In this document: one piece after another, positions 21,601 through 28,972 of the stretch
How the letters are laid out: the number at the start of each line of letters is the position of its first letter
How positions within the stretch are numbered: position 1 is the first letter of the stretch
Assembly (NCBI RefSeq): GCF_009931615.1
Contig: NZ_CP046620.1
Coordinates: forward strand, 434,001 to 498,000
Direction of reading: 5' to 3'
Length of the DNA: 64,000 nt
DNA from: Algicella marina
Lineage (GTDB): Bacteria; Pseudomonadota; Alphaproteobacteria; Rhodobacterales; Rhodobacteraceae
Made by a program: the position numbers and the translations under genes
The notes under the pieces: model-generated
Databases searched by the model: none
The model's input: the letters and a program-made list of their open reading frames with translations, nothing else
Told to the model about the DNA's origin: nothing

Positions 21601-23270
21601 ATGCCGGCCACGAACCGGCGGAGCGAACTGTAACACTGATGCTGCACACGTTCGTTGGCGAGGATCGCGAGGTCGTTCGTGAAACTGCGCGCGAACCGAT
21701 GAAAGATTACCTGCGTTCGGCTGCTGGGTTGATCAAGCAATATGCGTGGGCATTTCCGGCGTTCAAGAAGCCGGAGGGTGCGACGAATGCTTTCGACATC
21801 GACCTCGGTTCCCTCGATCAGGAAGAGATGGAGGGCATCCTCGATTTTGCGTTCCAGCGTTATTTCGAAGACTCGGGTCTCTTCGGTACCGTGCAGGACT
21901 GTGTGGCACGGGTCGAAAGTCTCAAGCGAATTGGCGTCGACGAAATCGCCTGCCTTATCGACTACGGCATCGCTGTCGAAGACGTGATGGAGGGTTTGAA
22001 ACCATTGGCCGAAGTGCTGCGTCTCTCTAATATGACAACAGAAATAGCTGAAGACGATTTCTCCATTGCGGCACAGATATTGCGCCACGATGTCAGCCAC
22101 CTCCAGTGTACTCCGAGTATGGCGCGAATGCTGATGATGAACGATGAGGCAAGGTTCGCCCTGTCGCGTATTTCGACCATGATGGTGGGAGGAGAACCGC
22201 TGCCGGGAGCGCTGGTGAGAGACTTGAAGTCAGCAACCAACGCCCGGCTGGAGAACATGTACGGCCCCACAGAGACAACCATATGGTCGTCGACCGAGAC
22301 CGCTTCGGCCGAGGATGGCATCGTCAACATCGGCACCCCCATCGCAAACACTCAACTATACGTGCTGGATGCCAACCGGCAACCGGTTCCAATCGGCGTC
22401 GCCGGAGAATTATATATCGGTGGTGCCGGTGTCACCCGAGGCTATTGGCAGAGGGATGATCTGACGACCGAGCGTTTCCTGCCCGACCCGTTCTCAGAGG
22501 TTGAGGGGGGACGGATGTATCGCACTGGAGACCTTGTACGCTGGCGTTTCGACGGCAAGGTGGAGTTTATCGGGCGTGTCGACCATCAGGTAAAAATACG
22601 AGGATACCGTATCGAACTTGGTGAGATCGAAGCGCGTCTGGAAGACATCGCCGGCATCCGTCAGGCCGTTGTAACTGCCCGAGAGGACGTACCCGGCAAT
22701 GTCAGACTCGTCGGCTATATTCGCAGCGACGGGCCTGTGGCGGTAGAGGACGTCCGGGCGCAGCTTGGCACGAACCTACCGGATTTCATGGTGCCGACGC
22801 ATATCGTAAGACTCGACGATTTTCCGCTGACGCCTAACAAAAAGGTGGACCGAAATGCTCTGCCTGCTCCGGAGGAACGTCGCGCTGAGCAATCGGAAGC
22901 GGCACCGGAAGCGCCAAAAAACGATGTCGAAGCACAGATTGCCGAAATCTGGAAGCGTGTGCTCGGGGTGGCAACTGTCAGTTCCAAGGACAATTTTTTC
23001 GACATCGGTGGCCATTCCCTACTTGCTGTGCAGGCGCACCGCGAAATCAAGATGGCGCTGAACGCTCCGAAACTGAGTATTACGGATATTTTCCGTTATC
23101 CGACGCTGGATGCTTTGGCGCGGCATCTCGGCGGTGAGCTAGTTGGGTCCGCACCTGCCAAGGCCGCAGTTGATGTTGCCCCGGCAGCGGATCGTGCAAA
23201 TGCGCGGGCGGATGCAATGTCACGCAGGCGGGCGATGCGCGCACGACGACATTCCGGTTCGGGGGCCTGA
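18627..23270 (+). CDS. NRPS: formyltransferase, partial C, A interrupted by luciferase-like monooxygenase, PCP
   Basis: 1547 residues. Residues 1-300: formyltransferase of the Fmt/LgrA type (NFHDGPLPRYAG with catalytic Asn/His; Asp in VDEGDIL) plus its C-terminal subdomain. About 310-515: only the C-terminal half of a condensation domain, with no HHxxxDG. Adenylation N-part about 520-765 (IFTSGSTGRPKG, SLSFDIS). Then a luciferase-like FMN monooxygenase of the MupA/Atu3671 type about 774-1130 (WTPERHFHAFGG, IASGWQPDDF). The adenylation domain resumes (ENMYGPTETT, YRTGDL, IRGYRIELGEIE, NKKVDRNALP). PCP about 1450-1515 (IGGHSLLA). No TE or reductase. Reading the specificity positions by eye against GrsA gives D-I-L-Q-M-G-M-I-W, close to the glycine consensus. 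F-A-PCP implies a loading module. Adenylation domains interrupted by monooxygenases are known from the myxothiazol/melithiazol systems. The start ATG 18627 follows GAGGATCTGAG. Confidence 0.92.
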   Translation: MSVMSCIVVGDESLLVQCSEVLLANGHTICAVVTHSDDIRAWADDRGLRVEAHGADLADRLGPVTCDWLFSIANLVLIPETVLSKATQGAVNFHDGPLPRYAGLNAPVWAILNGEAQHGITWHLIENGVDEGDILAQRIFDIAPDETALTLNTKCYEAAIESFDDVVSQLAGGAPSRQAQDLSQRSYFARDARPSAGGRIDFNADSGTIASLVRGLDHGGYFNPLTLPKVEIDGDLYVVTSASEAEPANAGQVPGTVRGASAETLEVATGQGTVQLSGLKTLDGRKADLKAIVSVGDVLPSLDQQVAEGLSQILRPAARSDGFWRRAFDNFSPIKLPTVAQGKGKGIGKISVQVPDGADLLPAVAVWAAQMVEEVSFGLAYVPCDPVGNDIAAPYVSPWVPLNVQTGTDTTGTVSFADLATALTSARADMKGKYPFARDLLLRAPELLGMAVPDIAFSNQDVTVDGAALTVCAGEVLELAYDIARVPEEMARVLAGRLEHVLKTTASGTVSATAIRHIPMLSEAERRQIIHDWNATTSPYPSDVCVHHLFEDQSAKTPDAVAVVFEAEALTYAELNSKANRVAHVLAEMGVERGSLVGLHTTRSLDLLIGALAIQKAGGAYVPLDPAYPADRVALYIEDSGAEVIIAQSELARHLPAHKAKVLEIDKDPRMASASDSNPESGVTSSDLAYLIFTSGSTGRPKGVMVEHRNVANFFTGMDERIPHEPAGVWLAVTSLSFDISVLELFYTLARGFKIVLSSDENRALASSGQIAITDRKMDFSLYYWGNDDGAGAKKYELLLEGAKFADRNGFCAVWTPERHFHAFGGPYPNPSVTGAAVAAVTENIGVRGGSCVAPLHHPARIAEEWAVIDNLTNGKAGMAIASGWQPDDFVLRPENTPPDNKPAMFDAIDKVRKLWRGEAVEFPKRDGTMHAVVTQPRPVSEEMPVWVTTAGNPATWKEAGAYGANVLTHLLGQSVKEVEEKIKIYHEALRDAGHEPAERTVTLMLHTFVGEDREVVRETAREPMKDYLRSAAGLIKQYAWAFPAFKKPEGATNAFDIDLGSLDQEEMEGILDFAFQRYFEDSGLFGTVQDCVARVESLKRIGVDEIACLIDYGIAVEDVMEGLKPLAEVLRLSNMTTEIAEDDFSIAAQILRHDVSHLQCTPSMARMLMMNDEARFALSRISTMMVGGEPLPGALVRDLKSATNARLENMYGPTETTIWSSTETASAEDGIVNIGTPIANTQLYVLDANRQPVPIGVAGELYIGGAGVTRGYWQRDDLTTERFLPDPFSEVEGGRMYRTGDLVRWRFDGKVEFIGRVDHQVKIRGYRIELGEIEARLEDIAGIRQAVVTAREDVPGNVRLVGYIRSDGPVAVEDVRAQLGTNLPDFMVPTHIVRLDDFPLTPNKKVDRNALPAPEERRAEQSEAAPEAPKNDVEAQIAEIWKRVLGVATVSSKDNFFDIGGHSLLAVQAHREIKMALNAPKLSITDIFRYPTLDALARHLGGELVGSAPAKAAVDVAPAADRANARADAMSRRRAMRARRHSGSGA

Positions 23271-23274
23271 GCGT

Positions 23275-24000
23275 ATGAGCGACAGTCTTAGCATCTCGAA
23301 TTGTGCCAAGGTGGCGCGCGGCCTTTTCCCTGCCGAAATCAGCGTCGCTGCAACCGACCCCCGGAGGGAATACGAGGGGCTGATGGCTGAAGAGGTGAAG
23401 GCTATCGTACGTGCTACGCCGCGCCGTCGGCGGGAGTTCGTTGCAGGCAGGGTTGCAGCGCGGCACGCGATGAGCGCACTGGGCTATGGCCACAACTCGG
23501 TGCCTTCGGGATCCGACCGCGCTCCGGTCTGGCCTCCGGGCCTGGTGGGCAGTATCTCACATACCGGTTCGGTCTGCATGTCGGTGGTTGCGCGAAGCTC
23601 GACAGCATCGGCGATCGGGATTGATGTGGAAACCGATGAGCCGCTTTCTCAGGACCTCTGGGATACCGTGCTTACATCCTCGGATCAGTCGATGTTGCGT
23701 TCCTTCCCGCGTGCAGACAGGGGCAGGATCGCAAAGATCATCTTCAGCGCCAAGGAGTGCGTCTACAAATGTCAGTATCCCATCAGCAAGAAGCTGTTTG
23801 GGTTCGACATGCTGAACATTACCCTGGACATGGAAGGGTACCGGTTTTGGGCGACCCTCAACGATGACGTCGCACCGTTTTCGCGGGGAACGAGCTTTGC
23901 CGGCAATTTTGCGTTGACCGACAACGTAGTAATTACCGGCATGACTCTTGCGCCCCTGGCAGAGGCACGGACAGCCAAGAACACGATGATTTACGTGTAA
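23275..24000 (+). CDS. 4'-phosphopantetheinyl transferase (EntD/Sfp type)
   Basis: 241 residues. It transfers phosphopantetheine from CoA to carrier-protein serines. Conserved elements in order are RRREFVAGRVAAR (CoA binding), SISHTGSVC, GIDVE (magnesium-binding Asp/Glu), and FSAKECVYK (the WxxKEA-type motif). It starts four bases after the NRPS stop, so it is the last gene of the operon and very likely primes the PKS ACP and NRPS PCP. ATG 23275 was chosen because homology begins there; the frame extends upstream only inside the NRPS. An outer-membrane EntD-like specificity for siderophore synthetases is possible but not shown. Confidence 0.9.
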   Translation: MSDSLSISNCAKVARGLFPAEISVAATDPRREYEGLMAEEVKAIVRATPRRRREFVAGRVAARHAMSALGYGHNSVPSGSDRAPVWPPGLVGSISHTGSVCMSVVARSSTASAIGIDVETDEPLSQDLWDTVLTSSDQSMLRSFPRADRGRIAKIIFSAKECVYKCQYPISKKLFGFDMLNITLDMEGYRFWATLNDDVAPFSRGTSFAGNFALTDNVVITGMTLAPLAEARTAKNTMIYV

Positions 24001-24010
24001 ACCGCTAAAG

Positions 24011-24997
24011 TCAGCCCAAGCTGACGCTGGCCGCACTTTCCGGCAATTCCTCATCGAAACAGCGCTGGTAGAACTCTGCCACGGTCTGGCGTTCCAGTTC
24101 ATCGCACTTGTTGAGGAACGTCAGGCGGAACGCGAAGCCCACATCCCCAAAAATTGCCGTGTTCTGAGCCCAGGCAATCACGGTTCGCGGGCTCATCACA
24201 GTCGAAACATCGCCGTTCACGAAGGCGGCGCGGGAAAGGTCTGCAACCGTCACCATACGGGAGACCGTCTTGCGGCCCATCTCCGTATTCATGTCCGGAT
24301 TCTTGGCCAGAACGATGTCCACTTCGGCGTCATGGGGCAGGTAGTTGAGCGTCGCCACGAGGCTCCATCTGTCCATCTGGCCTTGGTTGATTTGCTGCGT
24401 TCCATGATACAAGCCGGTCGTATCTCCAAGGCCTACCGTGTTTGCAGTGGCGAACAGGCGGAAATAGGGGTGTGGGTGGATGACCCTGTTCTGGTCGAGC
24501 AGAGTGAGTTTGCCGTCTACTTCCAAAACACGCTGGATAACGAACATCACGTCGGGACGACCAGCATCGTATTCGTCAAAAACAATGGCGACGGGGTTAC
24601 TCAACGCCCAAGGAAGGATACCTTCCTGAAATTCCGTGACCTGCATTCCGTCGCGCAGTTTGATCGCATCCTTGCCGATCAGATCGATGCGGCTGATATG
24701 ACTGTCCAAGTTGACACGAACGCACGGCCAATTGAGCCGCGATGCGACTTGCTCGATATGGGTTGATTTCCCGGTTCCATGATAGCCTTGGATCATGACA
24801 CGGCGGTTGTGTTTGAAGCCGGCGAGGATCGCCAGCGTCGTGTCACAGTCGAACTGATAGGAGGAGTCGCGCTCCGGCACCCTGTCGGACCCTTCGGGGA
24901 AGCCCTTGACCGTCATGTCGGAGTCGATGCCAAAAGCTTCGCGAACGCTTATGTCCACCGTCGGTTCACTCGGCAATTCCATCGATCCATCAGCCAT
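24011..24997 (-). CDS. cobS: Cobaltochelatase subunit CobS
   Basis: 328 residues, AAA+ (MoxR-related) ATPase that with CobT and CobN inserts cobalt into hydrogenobyrinate a,c-diamide in aerobic cobalamin synthesis. Walker A is GYHGTGKST, Walker [10 protein letters not shown], and the sensor region [15 protein letters not shown]. Length matches alphaproteobacterial CobS. ATG 24997 is preceded by GAGGAAA. The convergent PPTase gene ends only ten bases away. CobT is not in the window. A J-domain gene lies upstream, an arrangement common in Rhodobacterales. Confidence 0.93.
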   Translation of the reverse strand: MADGSMELPSEPTVDISVREAFGIDSDMTVKGFPEGSDRVPERDSSYQFDCDTTLAILAGFKHNRRVMIQGYHGTGKSTHIEQVASRLNWPCVRVNLDSHISRIDLIGKDAIKLRDGMQVTEFQEGILPWALSNPVAIVFDEYDAGRPDVMFVIQRVLEVDGKLTLLDQNRVIHPHPYFRLFATANTVGLGDTTGLYHGTQQINQGQMDRWSLVATLNYLPHDAEVDIVLAKNPDMNTEMGRKTVSRMVTVADLSRAAFVNGDVSTVMSPRTVIAWAQNTAIFGDVGFAFRLTFLNKCDELERQTVAEFYQRCFDEELPESAASVSLG

Positions 24998-25172
24998 TGC
25001 GGGATTTCCTCTCATCGTTTTCCGGCCCACAGAGGTGCCGGGCAAACACCCGGGCCTTTGTCATATATCTGCCAGTGGGGCGCAAGGGCGAGTTTGGCTT
25101 TGCGCCTGCGGCCAATTCGGCTTGTCGAATTGGAAGGCAACTCAGTTGGGATGGCGCCTTTTTGCCGTCAAC

Positions 25173-25811
25173 TCAGTCCTTGAAGCTGCGGCTGTCCTTG
25201 ACCTGATCCCACGCCCATACAACTTCCGCGAGACGTTCCTCGTCATCGCGCTTGCCGCCGTTCATATCCGGGTGAAGGACCTTGACTAGGGCTTTGTAGC
25301 GTTTGCGGATTTCCGCCTTGGTCTCATGGTCGTGCGCCTCCAGTATCGTGAGTGCCTTGCGTTCCGTTGCGGGCAGGCGGCGCTGCGATACTGATCCCCC
25401 GGCGTTGGGGTTCATCGTGCCTTTTTCACCAAGCACTTCCAACGGATCGTCGAAACCGAAACGCTGCCATGCCCGGCCCTCCGGGTGTCCATCTGGATCC
25501 TTGAAAGGTTTGGTGGTGCGTTCCCACACCTTGTCGGCGGCAAACTGTTTCTCCATTTCCTCGTCGGAATGGTTCTCGAAGAAATTCCATTTCTGATTGT
25601 ATTCGCGAACATGGTCGAGGCAAAACCAGAAGAACTCGTCGAGGTTGTCGGGCCCCTTTGGCGCACGGAACTTTCCGGCGCTCTCGCAGCCTGGCTTGGC
25701 GCAGGCTCTGCTGGACGTTTCCACTGCGCCAGACATTCCACGAGCCCGCTGACGGCGCTTTTTATCGGCGCGAACGGAGATGTCGAATTCGAAGGGCGAG
25801 CGGCGATTCAT
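25173..25811 (-). CDS. J-domain protein (DnaJ-like co-chaperone)
   Basis: 212 residues. The N-terminus contains a Cys pair (CAKPGCESAG), then a conserved aromatic-rich segment (DEFFWFCLDHVREYN). The J domain is C-terminal, about residues 145-205, with the HPD tripeptide in VKVLHPDMNGG preceded by the helix II motif IRKRYKALVK. It should stimulate Hsp70 (DnaK) ATPase. It is not canonical DnaJ: there is no Gly/Phe or zinc-finger region in the usual order. Upstream of cobS and divergent from bolA. The start ATG 25811 was taken because the preceding frame has no family resemblance. Confidence 0.85.
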   Translation of the reverse strand: MNRRSPFEFDISVRADKKRRQRARGMSGAVETSSRACAKPGCESAGKFRAPKGPDNLDEFFWFCLDHVREYNQKWNFFENHSDEEMEKQFAADKVWERTTKPFKDPDGHPEGRAWQRFGFDDPLEVLGEKGTMNPNAGGSVSQRRLPATERKALTILEAHDHETKAEIRKRYKALVKVLHPDMNGGKRDDEERLAEVVWAWDQVKDSRSFKD

Positions 25812-25914
25812 GAGCTTCCTTTCGGGTCTTGCGAGTCGAGCAACAGAGTTTAGTCTATCAGCACAAAAGGCCAAGGGCCGATTTAGGCGCTGTTTCGGGG
25901 CATCGAAGGTTAGT

Positions 25915-26172
25915 ATGAATACGAAGGAAACGATAGAGAAGAAGCTGTCGGAGGCATTTTCGCCGGTGCATCTCGAAGTTATCGACGAGAGCGAGCAGCA
26001 TCGCGGCCACGGAGGCTACCGGGAAGGCGTTGCTACACATTTTCACGTGCATATCCGTGCGAGCGCCTTCAGCGGCAAGAGCAGGGTGGCCGCACAGCGG
26101 CTTGTCTACTCGGTCCTGAAAGCAGAACTCGACGGTGACGTTCACGCACTGGCGCTGAAAGTCGAGAGTTGA
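25915..26172 (+). CDS. bolA: BolA family protein
   Basis: 85 residues with the single BolA fold. It begins TKETIEKKLSEAFSPVHLEVIDES, then HRGHGGYREGVATHFHVHI, where the conserved His residues can coordinate an iron-sulfur cluster with a monothiol glutaredoxin. It ends with the RVAAQRLVYSVLKAEL helix. The likely role is in iron-sulfur/iron regulation or cell morphology. ATG 25915 gives the normal length. Its stop abuts the stop of the convergent DUF4177 gene with no gap. Confidence 0.9.
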   Translation: MNTKETIEKKLSEAFSPVHLEVIDESEQHRGHGGYREGVATHFHVHIRASAFSGKSRVAAQRLVYSVLKAELDGDVHALALKVES

Positions 26173-26538
26173 TCAATCCTCGGTGGCGGGGCCGAGTGTC
26201 ATTGGCTTTGCGACTCCCTGCTCCTTTTGGGGGCGGGCCCGAGGGGCCTGCGGCGGGGTAGCACGCGGTTCCAATCGCTCGCGGAATGGGCTGGGCGCCG
26301 CCGTGACATTTCGTCGGAAAACCAGGACGGAATGGTAGCTTTCCGTGGGCGACGATAGCATGCCCTTTTTCTCTTCGACCGGCAGAGACTCGGCCCTCAA
26401 GTATTCCCAGCCATTCTCCGCCTCGGCGTTGATGACATCTGTGAGTGTACGGGCGAAGCGATCCTGTGGCGTCTTCGCGCCCTTGGCACGACGCGCCTTG
26501 CGCGGCGCCGAGACGACCCTGTACTCAAAGTTCTGCAT
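26173..26538 (-). CDS. DUF4177-type small protein
   Basis: 121 residues, function unknown. It opens with NFEYRVVSAPRKARRAKG and then ENGWEYLRAESLP, the pattern of DUF4177 proteins (short beta-strand, then NExgxeGWELV-like turn). The last 45 residues are Pro/Arg-rich (PRATPPQAPRARPQK) and probably disordered. It lies between bolA (convergent) and gatB (same strand, 75 bases upstream). Confidence 0.7.
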   Translation of the reverse strand: MQNFEYRVVSAPRKARRAKGAKTPQDRFARTLTDVINAEAENGWEYLRAESLPVEEKKGMLSSPTESYHSVLVFRRNVTAAPSPFRERLEPRATPPQAPRARPQKEQGVAKPMTLGPATED

Positions 26539-26613
26539 CGTTTGTCCTTACTCCGCTTCGGGCGAAACGGTGGTTAAATGGCAGGTTTCGATACACTGCT
26601 CAAGGGTGCTGGC

Positions 26614-28125
26614 TCAGATCCCCAGTTTTGCGCGGATGATTTCGTTTACGGCTTTGGGATTGGCCTTGCCGCCGGTGGACTTCATGACCTGACCGACGAA
26701 CCAGCCCGCCATCGACGGTTTCTCCTTCGCCTGTTCCACCTTGTCGGGATTGGCGGCCATGACTTCGTCAACCGCCGCTTCGATCGCGCCGATATCGGTG
26801 ACCTGCTTCATGCCGCGAGCCTCGACGATCTCCGCCGGATCGCCGCCTTCGGACCAGACGATCTCGAAAAGATCCTTGGCGATCTTGCCCGAGATGTCGC
26901 CTTTGGCGATAAGGTCGATGATGCCGCCGAGCTGGGCGGCGGAGACGGGTGAGGCGTCGACGCCGAGGCCCTCCTTGTTGAGCCGTCCGAAGAGTTCGTT
27001 GATGACCCAGTTCGCGGCAGTCTTGCCGTCCCGGCCCTCGGCCACGCTCTCAAAGAAGAGCGCGTTGGCGGTTTCGGCCGTCAGCACGCCGGCATCGTAC
27101 TCGGTCATGCCGTAGTCGGAGACGAAGCGGGCCTTCTTCTGGTCGGGCAGTTCGGGTAGGGCAGCCTTGATGCCGTCGACCCACGCCTGTTGAATCGTCA
27201 GCGGCAGCAGGTCGGGGCAGGGGAAGTAGCGGTAGTCGTGCGCCTCTTCCTTGGAGCGCATCGAGCGCGTCTCGCCCTTGACCGGATCGTAGAGCCGGGT
27301 TTCCTGATCGACGGTGCCGCCATCCTCGATGATGGCGATCTGACGGCGGGCTTCGTATTCTATGGCCTGCTGAATGAAGCGCATGGAGTTCATGTTCTTG
27401 ATCTCGCAGCGCGTGCCGAGGTGCGAGAAATCGCCGGTTTCGCGGAACTTCTCGTAAGCCCCAGGCTTGCAGACGGACACGTTCACATCGGCCCGCATCG
27501 AGCCTTCCTGCATGTTGCCGTCGCACGTGTCGAGGTAGCGCAAGATCTGACGCAGCTTGCGCACGTATTCCGCCGCTTCCTCCGGGCCCCGGATGTCGGG
27601 GCGCGAGACGATCTCCATCAGGGCCACGCCCGTGCGGTTGAGATCGACGAAGGACATTTCGGGGTCCATGTCGTGGATGCTTTTGCCGGCGTCCTGCTCG
27701 AGATGGATGCGCTCGACACGGACCTTGCGGGCGACGCCGGGTTCCATATCCACGATGATCTCGCCCTCGCCGACGATGGGGTGGTAAAGCTGACTGATCT
27801 GGTATCCCTGCGGCAGGTCGGGGTAGAAGTAGTTCTTGCGGTCGAACTGGGAGAAGAGATTGATCTCCGCCTTCAGGCCGAGGCCGGTGCGCACCGCCTG
27901 CTCAACACAGTATTCGTTTATTACCGGCAACATTCCGGGCATGGCTGCATCGACGAGCGAGACGTTGGAATTCGGTTCGGCACCGAATTGCGTGGATGCT
28001 CCGGAAAACAACTTGGCATTGGATTTGACCTGCGCGTGCACTTCCATTCCGATCACAAGCTCCCAGTCATCGGTCGTGCCCGCGATTACCTTGGGTTTCG
28101 GTTCGGAATAGGTGAGTTCGGTCAT
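26614..28125 (-). CDS. gatB: Aspartyl/glutamyl-tRNA amidotransferase subunit B
   Basis: 503 residues, normal family length. It forms GatCAB, which converts Glu-tRNA(Gln) and Asp-tRNA(Asn) to the amidated forms in bacteria lacking GlnRS or AsnRS. Diagnostic segments are [43 protein letters not shown] and [11 protein letters not shown], with the C-terminal YqeY-like helical domain ending [20 protein letters not shown] 28125 was chosen over an upstream start 39 bases earlier because [10 protein letters not shown] matches the usual N-terminus. gatA and gatC are not in the window. Confidence 0.95.
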   Translation of the reverse strand: MTELTYSEPKPKVIAGTTDDWELVIGMEVHAQVKSNAKLFSGASTQFGAEPNSNVSLVDAAMPGMLPVINEYCVEQAVRTGLGLKAEINLFSQFDRKNYFYPDLPQGYQISQLYHPIVGEGEIIVDMEPGVARKVRVERIHLEQDAGKSIHDMDPEMSFVDLNRTGVALMEIVSRPDIRGPEEAAEYVRKLRQILRYLDTCDGNMQEGSMRADVNVSVCKPGAYEKFRETGDFSHLGTRCEIKNMNSMRFIQQAIEYEARRQIAIIEDGGTVDQETRLYDPVKGETRSMRSKEEAHDYRYFPCPDLLPLTIQQAWVDGIKAALPELPDQKKARFVSDYGMTEYDAGVLTAETANALFFESVAEGRDGKTAANWVINELFGRLNKEGLGVDASPVSAAQLGGIIDLIAKGDISGKIAKDLFEIVWSEGGDPAEIVEARGMKQVTDIGAIEAAVDEVMAANPDKVEQAKEKPSMAGWFVGQVMKSTGGKANPKAVNEIIRAKLGI

Positions 28126-28219
28126 GTGTAGCTGCCTCGAAAAACCGGGCTGCCTTGCGGGCAACCGCTGCCTGAAGCCTTCTAGGCAAGGCCTGCGGCG
28201 GGATCAAGCGGAACCCGCC

Positions 28220-28972
28220 TCAGCGCCCGCCGGAGATGTCGAGGATAGCGCCGGTCACGTAGCTGGCCTTTTCCGATATCAGCCAAACTACGCCTTCTGC
28301 GACCTCGTGCGCGGTACCTGCCCGTTTCATTGGCAAACTTGCGGCGATCTGTGTCACCCGGTCCGGGGTGCCACCCTTGGCATGCAATTCGGTTTCGATC
28401 ACGCCCGGCCGCACGGCATTGACCCGCACCCCGTGTGCGGCCTGCTCTGCAGCCAGCCCACGGGTGAACGTGTCGATAGCTCCCTTGGAAGCTCCGTAAT
28501 CCAGATACATGTTTGCACCACCAAGCCGTGCTGCGGCCGAAGAAATGTTGACTATGCTGCCACCATGTCCGCCGAACTCGCGGCTCATCAGCCTGACGGC
28601 GGCCTTCGCGCAGAGGATCGAGCCCGTGACGTTGACGTTGAGCATGTTGGCGATGCGGTCGGAGTCGAGGCCGTCAAGACGCGTTGCCTGATCGACGATC
28701 CCGGCGTTGTTGATCAGTGCATCGAGCCTGCCGAACATGTCCACCGTCTTGCGAAAAACGTGCTCAATATCGTCCGGCTTGCCCACATCCAAGCGCAGGA
28801 TCAGGGCTTTTGCTCCAAGTTCCTCTACCTTCGCCTGCACGTCTTTGGCGCCGGTTTCGTCAGTCTTGTATGTCAGAACGACATCAAAACCGTCCCGAGC
28901 CGCCAGTTCCGCCGTCGCAGCACCGATGCCGGAGCTGCCGCCGGTCACAACGCATACCGGTCGTTCGCTCAT
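28220..28972 (-). CDS. Short-chain dehydrogenase/reductase (FabG-like)
   Basis: 250 residues, classical SDR. Cofactor motif VTGGSSGIG; LINNAGIVD; catalytic Ser in NISSAAARLGG; YGASKGA gives the YxxxK pair. It ends VTGAILDISGG, as in FabG-type oxidoreductases. Substrate cannot be predicted. Its start overlaps the stop of pepN by four bases (ATGA), so it is translationally coupled to it. Confidence 0.85.
   Translation of the reverse strand: MSERPVCVVTGGSSGIGAATAELAARDGFDVVLTYKTDETGAKDVQAKVEELGAKALILRLDVGKPDDIEHVFRKTVDMFGRLDALINNAGIVDQATRLDGLDSDRIANMLNVNVTGSILCAKAAVRLMSREFGGHGGSIVNISSAAARLGGANMYLDYGASKGAIDTFTRGLAAEQAAHGVRVNAVRPGVIETELHAKGGTPDRVTQIAASLPMKRAGTAHEVAEGVVWLISEKASYVTGAILDISGGR

Noticed and set aside
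20436-22100. 554-codon minus-strand frame opposite the NRPS
   Set aside because: Overlaps the adenylation and monooxygenase domains, whose motifs are intact on the plus strand.
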